A DNA stretch of 64,000 bases from Rhodospirillum sp. (GTDB lineage: Bacteria > Pseudomonadota > Alphaproteobacteria > Dongiales > Dongiaceae): NCBI GenBank assembly GCA_013822765.1, contig PNKY01000014.1, forward strand, positions 1 to 64,000, given 5' to 3'. The stretch's first letter is position 1; every line of letters starts with the position of its first letter. Shown in pieces: positions 18,231-26,130 of the stretch. Below the pieces are notes generated by a model. That model saw only the letters and a list, made by a program, of their open reading frames with translations. It did not search any database and was not told where the DNA came from. Position numbers and translations under genes: made by a program.

Positions 18231-18929
18231 ATGAACGACGCCAAAGCAACCCAAGAACCGTCGATGGAGGAGATCCTCGCCTCTATCCGACGCATTATCT
18301 CGGAAGAAGGTAATGCGGACGAGGCAACGGCCAAGCAGCCGGAGCCGCCGGCTCCAGCGCCGGCCGCGCCGCCTCCGCCGCCCCCGGCCGTCTTCGCTCC
18401 GCCCCCGCCGGCTCCACCTCAGCCTCCGGAAGAGGAGGAAGAAGACGAGCTGGTCCTGACGGACGAGATCGAGCAGGAACCACTGCCGCCGGAACCCGAG
18501 CCGGAGCCAGAACCGGAACCCGAACCGGAACCGGAACCTGAGCTCGAGCCGGAGGTGGAAGAGGAGATCGAGTTGGCGCAACCCGAGCCGCCGCCGCCGC
18601 CACCCCCGCCACCCCCGAGGCCGATGCCGGCCCCGCAGATGGCAGAGCCGATGGAGCATGTTGCAGGTCCGGGAGTAGGCGAGGCACCTTTGGTATCACC
18701 CGACGTCGCCGAAGCATCGGCATCCGTCATGGCGCAATTGATCGCGCGGAGGGCGCAGACCGTGGTCGAAGTTCAATCACCGGGCCAGGGATTGCTGGTC
18801 GAGACGCTCGTGCGCCAGGCAGTGGAGCCGATGCTGCGCGATTGGCTGGACGCCAATCTGCAGACGATCGTCGAGCGCCTGGTCCGCCGCGAGGTCGAAC
18901 GGATCGCCCGCCGCGCCGAACTCAGCTGA
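18231..18929 (+). CDS. popZ: PopZ-like polar organising protein (DUF2497)
   Basis: This 232-residue protein has the three-part PopZ layout. The N-terminal helix contains EEILASIRRIISEE (about residues 12-25). A disordered Pro/acidic linker follows, with a Pro-Glu alternating tract (about 83-112) and poly-Pro. The C-terminal helices (about 183-232) are rich in Val, Leu and Arg (LVETLVRQAVEPMLRDWL, VERLVRREVERIARRAE). In Caulobacter this C-terminus drives assembly into a polar condensate that anchors the origin-ParB complex. The ATG at 18231 fits the family; an upstream in-frame start at 18195 does not. Its place directly before valS is the conserved alphaproteobacterial position. Confidence 0.85.
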   Translation: MNDAKATQEPSMEEILASIRRIISEEGNADEATAKQPEPPAPAPAAPPPPPPAVFAPPPPAPPQPPEEEEEDELVLTDEIEQEPLPPEPEPEPEPEPEPEPEPELEPEVEEEIELAQPEPPPPPPPPPPRPMPAPQMAEPMEHVAGPGVGEAPLVSPDVAEASASVMAQLIARRAQTVVEVQSPGQGLLVETLVRQAVEPMLRDWLDANLQTIVERLVRREVERIARRAELS

Positions 18930-18976
18930 TCGGCGCCGGCGCGGTCACGCGGCCCAGCCCAGGTTGGCGGCCCTGG

Positions 18977-19004
18977 TTGACGGGGCAAGGTCGGCCGCTA
19001 TAAC
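18977..19004 (+). promoter_or_regulatory. Predicted sigma-70 promoter of valS
   Basis: TTGACG (18977-18982), 16 bases, TATAAC (18999-19004). It is close to consensus and ends 37 bases before the valS ATG. Confidence 0.7.
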
Positions 19005-19041
19005 AGCCCGAAATTTGCGTTTGTCTTGAGGAAGGCCAGCG

Positions 19042-21693
19042 ATGCTGGAGAAGACTTTCCGGCCCGACGAGGTCGAGAAGAAACACTATCGCGCGTGGGA
19101 AGAGTCCGGGGCGTTCGCGGCGCACGAGGAGTCCAATCGCGCGCCCTTCACCATCATGATGCCGCCGCCGAACGTGACCGGCAGCCTGCACATGGGCCAT
19201 GCGCTCAACATGACGCTGCAGGACATCCTCACGCGCTATGAGCGCATGCACGGGCGCGATGCGTTGTGGCAGCCGGGCACCGACCATGCCGGCATCGCGA
19301 CCCAGATGGTGGTCGAGCGCGAGCTGGCGAAGCAGGGCAAGAAGCGCACCGATCTCGGCCGCGAGAAATTCCTGGAGAAGGTCTGGGAATGGAAGGCGGA
19401 ATCCGGCGGCGCGATCACCAACCAGCTGCGGCGCCTCGGCGCGTCGCCGGATTGGCCGCGCGAGCGCTTCACCATGGACGAGGGCCTCAACAAGGCCGTC
19501 CGCAAGGTGTTCGTCGATCTCTACCGACAGGGCCTGATCTATCGCGACAAGCGGCTGGTGAACTGGGATCCGAAGTTCCACACCGCGATCTCCGACCTCG
19601 AGGTGGTGCAGAAGGAGAAGCAGGGGCACCTCTGGCACCTGCGCTATCCGGTCGAGGGGCAGCCCGATCGCTTCCTGACCGTCGCGACGACGCGGCCGGA
19701 GACCATGCTGGGCGACACCGCGGTCGCCGTGCATCCGGACGACGAGCGCTACAAGGATCTGGTCGGCAAGCACCTGATCCTGCCGCTGGTCGGCCGCCGC
19801 ATCCCGGTGGTCGCCGACGAATACGCCGATCCCGAAACCGGCAGCGGCGCAGTCAAGATCACGCCGGCGCACGATTTCAACGACTTCGAGGTGGGGCGCC
19901 GGCACAAGCTGGAGATGATCAACATCTTCGACGCCGATGCGCGCATCAACGAGAATGCGCCGGAGGCCTATCGCGGTCTCGACCGCTACAAGGCGCGCGA
20001 GAAGGTGGTGGATGACCTGACCGCGCTCGGCCTCGTTGAGAAGATCGACGACCACAAGCTGGTGATGCCGTATGGCGACCGCTCCGACGTGGTGATCGAG
20101 CCGTGGCTGACCGACCAGTGGTATTGCGATGCTGCGACTCTCGCCAAGCCCGCGATCAAGGCGGTTGAAGAGGGCCGCACGGTGTTCGTGCCCAAGCAGT
20201 GGGAGAACACCTATTACGAATGGATGCGCAACATCCAGCCCTGGTGCATCTCGCGCCAGCTGTGGTGGGGCCACCAGATTCCCGCCTGGTACGGGCCGGA
20301 TGGCAAGGTGTTCGTCGCCTATGACGAGGCCGAAGCGCAGCAGCTGGCGCACAAGGAATACGGCAAGGCGGTCGCGGTGACGCGCGATCCCGACGTGCTC
20401 GACACCTGGTTCTCGTCCGGCCTGTGGCCGTTCTCGACCCTGGGCTGGCCGGAGCAGACGCCGGCGCTGAAGCGCTACTATCCCGGCGACGTTCTGGTCA
20501 CCGGCCTCGACATCATCTTTTTCTGGGTTGCCCGCATGATGATGCTGGGCATCCATTTCATGGGCGATGTGCCGTTCCGCACCGTCTACATCCACGCTCT
20601 GGTGCGCGACGAGCGCGGCCAGAAGATGTCGAAGTCCAAGGGCAACGTCATCGATCCCCTCGAGCTGATCGACAAGTATGGCGCCGACGCGCTGCGTTTC
20701 ACCATGGCTGCCTTGGCCGCTCCGGGCAGTGGCATCAAGATGTCCGAGCAGCGGGTCGAGGGCTATCGCAACTTCGCGACCAAGCTGTGGAACGCGACGC
20801 GCTACGCTTTGATGAACGAGTGCAAGCCGGTCGCCGGCTTCGATCCGTCGTCGCTCAAGGATCCGGTTAACCGCTGGATCGTCGGACGGCTGGTCGCGAC
20901 AGCGCACGCGGTCGAGCAGGCGATGGCGCAGTACCGCTACAACGACGCCGCCAGCGTGCTCTATCGCTTCGTGTGGGGCGAGTTCTGCGACTGGTACCTG
21001 GAATTCACCAAGCCGGTCCTGCAGGGCTCCGAAGAGAGCGGGAAGGACGAAACCCGCGCCACCACCGCCTGGGTGCTGGGGCAGATGCTGCACCTGCTGC
21101 ATCCCTTCATGCCTTTCCTCACCGAGGAGCTGTGGGAGCAGGTGCGCGGCGATCAGCGCGACATGCTGATCTCCGCCCGCTGGCCGGAATATCCCGACGC
21201 CTTGATCGATTCCAGGATCGATGCCGACCTGGGCTGGACCATTCGCTTGATCGAGGCGGTGCGCGCCTTGCGGGCCGAGATGAACATTGCGCCGGGGCCG
21301 ATGCTGACCCTGCTGATCCGGGACGCCGGCGCGGCGACGCGCGCACGGCTGGAGCAGTTCGGCGACCTAGTCAAGCGCCTGGCGCGCGCCGACAAGATCG
21401 AGATCACCGATGCCGAGCCGCCCAAGGGCGCGGCGCAGATCGTGCTGGACGAGGCGACCATCTTCGTGCCGCTGACCGGCGTCATTGACATCGCGCAGGA
21501 GCGGGCGCGCCTCTCAAAGGAGCTTGGGAGGGCCAAGGGCGAGGCCGAGAAGATCGAGAAAAAGCTTGGCAACGAGCAGTTTCTCGCCAAGGCCAATCCC
21601 GAGGTGGTGGCCGAGCAGCGCCAGAAGCTGGAAGATTTCAACCTCGCGGTGACCAAGTTGACCCAGGCCTTGGATCGCCTGACGGGCCTGTGA
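19042..21693 (+). CDS. valS: Valine--tRNA ligase
   Basis: This 883-residue class I aminoacyl-tRNA synthetase charges tRNA-Val. The HIGH motif appears as HMGH (residues 51-54, in PPPNVTGSLHMGHALN). The editing domain is in the middle (about 190-330, with TTRPETMLGDTAVAVHPDD and GTGAV-like GSGAVKITPAHDFNDFEVG). KMSKS is at residues 528-532. The anticodon-binding domain and a C-terminal coiled coil (about 815-880) complete the family layout. It is monocistronic with its own promoter. Confidence 0.97.
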   Translation: MLEKTFRPDEVEKKHYRAWEESGAFAAHEESNRAPFTIMMPPPNVTGSLHMGHALNMTLQDILTRYERMHGRDALWQPGTDHAGIATQMVVERELAKQGKKRTDLGREKFLEKVWEWKAESGGAITNQLRRLGASPDWPRERFTMDEGLNKAVRKVFVDLYRQGLIYRDKRLVNWDPKFHTAISDLEVVQKEKQGHLWHLRYPVEGQPDRFLTVATTRPETMLGDTAVAVHPDDERYKDLVGKHLILPLVGRRIPVVADEYADPETGSGAVKITPAHDFNDFEVGRRHKLEMINIFDADARINENAPEAYRGLDRYKAREKVVDDLTALGLVEKIDDHKLVMPYGDRSDVVIEPWLTDQWYCDAATLAKPAIKAVEEGRTVFVPKQWENTYYEWMRNIQPWCISRQLWWGHQIPAWYGPDGKVFVAYDEAEAQQLAHKEYGKAVAVTRDPDVLDTWFSSGLWPFSTLGWPEQTPALKRYYPGDVLVTGLDIIFFWVARMMMLGIHFMGDVPFRTVYIHALVRDERGQKMSKSKGNVIDPLELIDKYGADALRFTMAALAAPGSGIKMSEQRVEGYRNFATKLWNATRYALMNECKPVAGFDPSSLKDPVNRWIVGRLVATAHAVEQAMAQYRYNDAASVLYRFVWGEFCDWYLEFTKPVLQGSEESGKDETRATTAWVLGQMLHLLHPFMPFLTEELWEQVRGDQRDMLISARWPEYPDALIDSRIDADLGWTIRLIEAVRALRAEMNIAPGPMLTLLIRDAGAATRARLEQFGDLVKRLARADKIEITDAEPPKGAAQIVLDEATIFVPLTGVIDIAQERARLSKELGRAKGEAEKIEKKLGNEQFLAKANPEVVAEQRQKLEDFNLAVTKLTQALDRLTGL

Positions 21694-21751
21694 TCACTGG
21701 TCGCCTGCCCGTGGCTTTACGGCAACGCCGCTCGATGGCCATAATGGCCGC

Positions 21752-22417
21752 ATGCGTATCGCCCGTCTTGCTGCATCCCTGATCCTCTGCCTCGCGTGGG
21801 CCGGACCGGCCATGGCCACTGAGATCACACAGGAGGGGCTCACCTTCAGCGACGAGGGCGGCGGATTCACGCTGAAATCGGTGACCGGCCGCGGCTCGCT
21901 CGATGATCCCTATGTCATCGTCGAGGAAGTGGTCGGGCCCCGACAGGCGGTCCTCGTCATCCGCGGCCTGAAGCAGGTCGGCAACCGGATCGGCACGCAC
22001 CACATCGCGGGCGTCGCCATCAACAAGGTCGTCATCAACCGCAGCGCCGATGTCTGGCAGAACTACCAGATGGAGCTGCGTGAGCTGACGACGCGCCACA
22101 GCCCGTACGAGGACGGGCTGAGCTTCGCGCAGAACACCGTGATCGCCGGGGCCTTCACCGCCAGCTCCTTCCCCAACCTGCAGCGCTTTGACGAGCCGCA
22201 GGATACCCTCGGCTTTTCCGGCAAAACCGTAGCGCCTGGAGAATCGGCGCAGTTCTCCTTCCTCGTCACCGACATGTCGCCGGTCGAGAAGTTCTATCTG
22301 TTCCAGGAGCCGCTGCAGCCGGTCTCGGAACTCGAGCGGCCCGATGCGGTTCAGCAAGGGGCGGTCACGGTTGAACCCGAAGGGCGCGCCGCGCGACCGA
22401 ATGCTGCCGCACGATAA
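21752..22417 (+). CDS. Conserved secreted protein of unknown function
   Basis: This 221-residue protein has a clear signal peptide (about residues 1-22, cleavage near AMA-TEI). The mature part is predicted to be mostly beta (GGGFTLKSVTGRGSLDDPYVIVEEV, AGVAINKVVINRSADVWQNYQMELREL), with no known motif and no membrane anchor. I do not recognise a named family. It lies 14 bases before the lemA gene on the same strand and is likely cotranscribed, so a link to the LemA/TPM envelope proteins is possible but unproven. Confidence 0.75.
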   Translation: MRIARLAASLILCLAWAGPAMATEITQEGLTFSDEGGGFTLKSVTGRGSLDDPYVIVEEVVGPRQAVLVIRGLKQVGNRIGTHHIAGVAINKVVINRSADVWQNYQMELRELTTRHSPYEDGLSFAQNTVIAGAFTASSFPNLQRFDEPQDTLGFSGKTVAPGESAQFSFLVTDMSPVEKFYLFQEPLQPVSELERPDAVQQGAVTVEPEGRAARPNAAAR

Positions 22418-22431
22418 CGGAGAGGGATTAG

Positions 22432-23037
22432 ATGGCATTGCGTAGAATTGTCGCGCTGCTGCTGGTTGCGATGGCGGCGGTGCTGTCGGGCTGCGGCGTC
22501 AACGCGATCCCCAGCTTCGAGGAACAGGCCAAGGCGGCCTGGTCGCAGGTGCTGAACCAGTATCAGCGCCGCGCCGACCTGATCCCGAACCTGGTCGAGA
22601 CCGTGCGCGCTTCCGCAAACCACGAGCGTTCGACGCTGGAGGCGGTCGTCAACGCGCGCGCCAAGGCGACGCAGACGCCAATCCCCGCCGACATCCTCAC
22701 CAATCCGGAGGCGATGCAGCAGTTCCAGCAGAACCAGGGCGAGCTGAGCTCGGCGCTCTCCAGGCTGATGGTGGTCGTGGAGGCGTATCCGGATCTCAAG
22801 GCCAACCAGAACTTCCTCACCCTGCAGGCGCAACTGGAGGGTACCGAGAACCGTATCGCGGTGGCGCGGCGCGATTTCATCGACGCGGTCCGCCAGTACA
22901 ACACCGAGCTGAAGACCATTCCGGGCCGCTGGTGGGCCGCTCTGCTCTATCCCGAGGCCAAGGAGATGGCGCAATTCCAGGCCGACGAAACGGCGACCGA
23001 AGTGCCAAAAGTCGATTTCGGCACCACCAACCAGTGA
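22432..23037 (+). CDS. lemA: LemA family lipoprotein
   Basis: This 201-residue protein has a lipobox LSGC (Cys about residue 21), so it should be lipid-anchored. The LemA core follows: QYQRRADLIPNLVETVRA, ERSTLEAVVNARAKAT, LSRLMVVVEAYPDLKANQNF, QLEGTENRIAVARRDFIDAVRQYN, and a C-terminal PGRWWAALLYPEAKEM. LemA has an antiparallel helical fold of unknown biochemical role and is usually encoded next to TPM-domain proteins, as here. The stop overlaps the next start (TGATG), indicating translational coupling. Confidence 0.93.
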   Translation: MALRRIVALLLVAMAAVLSGCGVNAIPSFEEQAKAAWSQVLNQYQRRADLIPNLVETVRASANHERSTLEAVVNARAKATQTPIPADILTNPEAMQQFQQNQGELSSALSRLMVVVEAYPDLKANQNFLTLQAQLEGTENRIAVARRDFIDAVRQYNTELKTIPGRWWAALLYPEAKEMAQFQADETATEVPKVDFGTTNQ

Positions 23038-23807
23038 TGCGTCACCTCTCGTCGCTTCCGCGTCTGCTGTTGCTTGCGCTGCTGCTGGTCGCAACGCCGG
23101 CGCTGGCGGAGACGCTGCCGGTGCCGGCGCTGAGCGGCCGTGTGGTCGACCAGGCCGGCATTCTCAACAGCGCCGAAGAGAGCCGACTGACGACCAAGCT
23201 GAAGGATCTGGAGGACAAGACCTCGATCCAGCTGGTGGTCGTCACGCTCCCGAGCCTGCGGGGCAGTCCGATCGAGGAGTGGGGGCTGACGCTCGGGCGC
23301 AGCTGGGGCATCGGCCAGAAGGGCAAGGACAATGGCGCGCTGCTGATCGTTGCGCCGAGTGACCGCGAGCTGCGGATCGAGGTCGGATACGGCCTGGAGG
23401 GCACGCTGCCCGACGCCACCGCAAACGCCATCATCCGTAACGTGATCGTGCCGCGCTTCAAGAACGGCAACATGGCGGGTGGCATCTCGGACGGGGCCGA
23501 CGCCATCATTGCCGTGCTGACGGGAACTGGCGAGGAATTCACGCCGTCGCGGCGCGAATTGATCGGCCAGACGATCTCCAACTTCGTGCCGTTCATCTTC
23601 ATTGCGTTCTTCATCATCATGATGATTGTGAATTTCATCCGGCAGAGCCGGCGGCCGCGCGGCTCGCGCTATTATCGCAACAGCAGCGGCGGCTGGGTCT
23701 ACGATGACGATGGTTACTCCGGAAGCAGTTCCGGCGGCGGTGGTGGTGGCGGTTTCAGCGGTGGCGGTGGTAGCTTTGGCGGTGGGGGCGCATCGGGTCG
23801 ATGGTGA
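23037..23807 (+). CDS. TPM-domain membrane protein 1 (YgcG family)
   Basis: This 256-residue protein has a signal peptide (to about residue 25) and a TPM domain (about 32-165: GRVVDQAGILNSAEE, QLVVVTLPSLRGSPIEEWG, DNGALLIVAPSDRELRIEVGYGLEG, NVIVPRFKNGNMAGGI). A membrane helix follows at about 182-202, then a tail of Gly and Ser ending FGGGGASGRW. Start ATG 23037 overlaps the lemA stop. This copy is nearest the ordinary LemA-partner TPM protein. TPM proteins of plants act in photosystem II repair; the bacterial role is unclear. Confidence 0.9.
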   Translation: MRHLSSLPRLLLLALLLVATPALAETLPVPALSGRVVDQAGILNSAEESRLTTKLKDLEDKTSIQLVVVTLPSLRGSPIEEWGLTLGRSWGIGQKGKDNGALLIVAPSDRELRIEVGYGLEGTLPDATANAIIRNVIVPRFKNGNMAGGISDGADAIIAVLTGTGEEFTPSRRELIGQTISNFVPFIFIAFFIIMMIVNFIRQSRRPRGSRYYRNSSGGWVYDDDGYSGSSSGGGGGGGFSGGGGSFGGGGASGRW

Positions 23808-23873
23808 ACCGGATGGAGCATCGCTGCGACGAATAGGGGCACGCCGTCGCGCGTGGTAGTCGGGGGGAACACG

Positions 23874-24665
23874 ATGAAGGCTCGATATTGGGGTAGACTC
23901 GCCATTCTCCTGGCGAGTGTGCTGGCCGTCTTCTCAGTCGCCCGGGCCGATCCCCAGCTTCCAATCCGGACCGGCGCTGTGGTGGACGCCGCCGACATCA
24001 TCCGGCCCAACCAGGAGCAGGCGCTGGCCGCCAAGGCCGAGAGCCTCAAGTCGCAGTCGAACGTCGAGCTGGTGGTGGTGACGCTGCCGAGCCTGCAGGG
24101 CTACTCCATCGAACGCTGGGGCCGGGACCTCGGCAACGGCTGGCGCGTGGGCGGCAGCGCGGCGCGTGGTGTGCTGCTGATCGTGGCACCGAAAGATCGG
24201 GAAATGCGGATCGAGGTCGGTGACGGTCTTGCGTCCATGCTCTCCGACGGTCAGGCATCGTCGATCATCGACAACGTCATCGTCCCGCAATTCCCCAGCG
24301 GCGAGATGTCCGGCGGCATTCTCGCCGGCGTCGATGCCATTGCCAACGCTGTTACGCGCTCATCAGGCGGCACAGTGGCGTCATCACCCACACGGAGTTT
24401 TTTCGACGAAGTCGACTGGTCGGTGATCCAGAAATGGATACTCTGGACCGTCTTCTTGGTGCTCGGCGGTTATCGGGTCGCGCGCTATGCGTACGAGCAT
24501 CCAGATGAATTCCGGGCCTCATTCCGTCGTAGTTCGGACGACGATCGGAATCAGTCGAACGGCTCCAGCTTCTTCTCCTCCAGCGGGTCGGGTTCGCGCA
24601 GCAGCTCCAGCAGTGGTGGCAGCTCGCGCAGTTTCAGCGGCCGTGGTGCGTCGGGCAGATGGTGA
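23874..24665 (+). CDS. TPM-domain membrane protein 2 (tandem paralogue)
   Basis: This 263-residue paralogue has a signal peptide, a TPM domain (VVDAADIIRPNQEQ, ELVVVTLPSLQGYSIERWGR, RGVLLIVAPKDREMRIEVGDGLA, NVIVPQFPSGEMSGGI), one membrane helix at about 183-200 and a Ser-rich tail ending SGRGASGRW. The ATG at 23874 follows GGGGGGAACACG, so the GTG at 23853 is not needed. It is closer to copy 3 than to copy 1. The last helix and tail differ most between copies, while the C-terminal GASGRW is identical in all three. Confidence 0.87.
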   Translation: MKARYWGRLAILLASVLAVFSVARADPQLPIRTGAVVDAADIIRPNQEQALAAKAESLKSQSNVELVVVTLPSLQGYSIERWGRDLGNGWRVGGSAARGVLLIVAPKDREMRIEVGDGLASMLSDGQASSIIDNVIVPQFPSGEMSGGILAGVDAIANAVTRSSGGTVASSPTRSFFDEVDWSVIQKWILWTVFLVLGGYRVARYAYEHPDEFRASFRRSSDDDRNQSNGSSFFSSSGSGSRSSSSSGGSSRSFSGRGASGRW

Positions 24666-24697
24666 TCGCTATTCGGGGGCAGAGCATTGGGGGTGAG

Positions 24698-25510
24698 ATG
24701 ATGGCCCGGCATTGGGGTGCGGTTGCCATTTTCCTGGTGAGCTTGTTGATCGGTCCGGGCATCGGCCTGACCGATCCGCATTTGCCGGCGCGGACCGGCG
24801 AGGTCGTGGACGCCGCCAATATCATCGGCGTGAACCAAGAGCAGTCGCTGGCGGCGAAGGCCGCCAAGCTGCAGTCGCAGTCGGGCATCGAGCTGGTGGT
24901 GGTGACGCTGCCCAGCCTGCAGGGCTACTCGATCGAACGCTGGGGCCGGGACCTCGGCAATCGCTGGCAAGTCGGCGGAAGCGCAGCGCGCGGCGTTGTG
25001 CTGATCGTGGCGCCGAACGACCGCGAAGTGCGCATAGAAGTGGGTGACGGCTTGGCGTTCCCGGACAGCGCCGCCGCTGCCATCGTCAATGCCATCATCG
25101 TGCCGCAATTCCGCTCGGGCGAAATGTCGGGCGGCATCCTGGCCGGCGTCGATGCCATCGCCCGCACGGTCAATGGATCTCCGCCGGTCGATACGTCGCG
25201 GTGGGAACGGCTGTCCTTTGACGAGGTCAATTGGTCCAACATCGCGCTATGGACGTTCCTGGGCATCCTCCTGCTCTTGGCTATCTGCAAGATGATACGA
25301 GACGGCTGGAATGCACCGACGGACTACGACAGGTCGAGCAGGGACACTTGGTCCACCGGCAGCGCCAACGACGACAATGGCTGCTTCTATGGCAACAGCA
25401 ACTCCGGCTGGTCTTCGTCCGATTCGAGCTGGTCCAGTTCGAGCAGCAGCTCCAGCAGCAGTGGCGGTTCCGGCGGTTTCAGCGGCAGTGGCGCATCGGG
25501 GAGGTGGTAA
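24698..25510 (+). CDS. TPM-domain membrane protein 3 (tandem paralogue)
   Basis: This 270-residue paralogue is built as copy 2. It has a signal peptide, a TPM domain with IELVVVTLPSLQGYSIERW and GSAARGVVLIVAPNDREVRI, a membrane helix (WTFLGILLLLAICKMI) and a Ser-run tail (DSSWSSSSSSSSSS-like) ending GSGASGRW. ATG at 24698 or 24701 both follow a G-rich Shine-Dalgarno. Its stop overlaps the next start (TAATG). Copies 2 and 3 look like a local duplication with fast-diverging low-complexity tails. Confidence 0.87.
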   Translation: MMARHWGAVAIFLVSLLIGPGIGLTDPHLPARTGEVVDAANIIGVNQEQSLAAKAAKLQSQSGIELVVVTLPSLQGYSIERWGRDLGNRWQVGGSAARGVVLIVAPNDREVRIEVGDGLAFPDSAAAAIVNAIIVPQFRSGEMSGGILAGVDAIARTVNGSPPVDTSRWERLSFDEVNWSNIALWTFLGILLLLAICKMIRDGWNAPTDYDRSSRDTWSTGSANDDNGCFYGNSNSGWSSSDSSWSSSSSSSSSSGGSGGFSGSGASGRW

Positions 25511-26115
25511 TGCTCAGTCAACAACACGCGCAGCGGATCGAGCAGGCGGTCAAGGCGGCGGAGGTTGCGACCAGCGCGGAGATCTCGGTCTGCATCCTGC
25601 CGGCGTCCGGCGAAGATCGCGGCATCGCGGCGATCGCCGGGGCGCTTGCGTTCGTGGTGGTCCAAAGCATCGGGTCGATGCTCTGGCTCGATCCCCTGAT
25701 CGTGGCGGGGGTCGGCGTCGTGGCCGCGATCCTGGTGTTCTGGGTGTGCGATCGCTTCGACCTCGGCCTGCGCTGCCTGCCGGCGCGGTTGCTGGTCAAG
25801 GATGCACGCCGGGCGGCGCGCACCATCTTCCTGGACCATGGCCTCGACAACGCGGCGGAACGCAACGCGGTCCTGCTGTTCGTGAGCCGGGCGGAGCGCT
25901 ACGTGGAGATCCTGCCGGATCGCGCCGCCGCGGCGGCGATCGAGCCGGCGCATTGGAGCGCGATCGTCGACGAATTCCGCCAGCGCATGCGCAAGGCCGA
26001 TCTCGGCGAGGCTGCGGCCGGCGCGGTGGCGGCGATCGGCAAGCTCTGCGCCCTACATTTTCCCGCTTCGGGCGCCAACCCGGATCGTGTATCCAATCAG
26101 CCGATCCAGGGATAA
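25510..26115 (+). CDS. TPM-like membrane protein, cytosolic type
   Basis: This 201-residue protein has no signal peptide. It begins with the TPM-like ATSAEISVCILPASG, has two membrane helices (about residues 38-58 and 60-78), and continues with the second TPM half (RTIFLDHGLDNAAERNAVLLFVSRAERYVEILPDR). This matches the small TPM protein that closes lemA operons in many proteobacteria. The start overlaps the stop of TPM copy 3, so it is translationally coupled. Confidence 0.82.
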   Translation: MLSQQHAQRIEQAVKAAEVATSAEISVCILPASGEDRGIAAIAGALAFVVVQSIGSMLWLDPLIVAGVGVVAAILVFWVCDRFDLGLRCLPARLLVKDARRAARTIFLDHGLDNAAERNAVLLFVSRAERYVEILPDRAAAAAIEPAHWSAIVDEFRQRMRKADLGEAAAGAVAAIGKLCALHFPASGANPDRVSNQPIQG

Positions 26116-26130
26116 TACCGGCGGGATAAC

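Noticed and set aside
18419..18730. Gly/Ser-rich minus-strand frame over popZ
   Set aside because: Product of the Pro-Glu repeat read in antisense.
18922..21102. 726-codon minus-strand frame over valS
   Set aside because: Antisense shadow of a certain valS gene; no motif.
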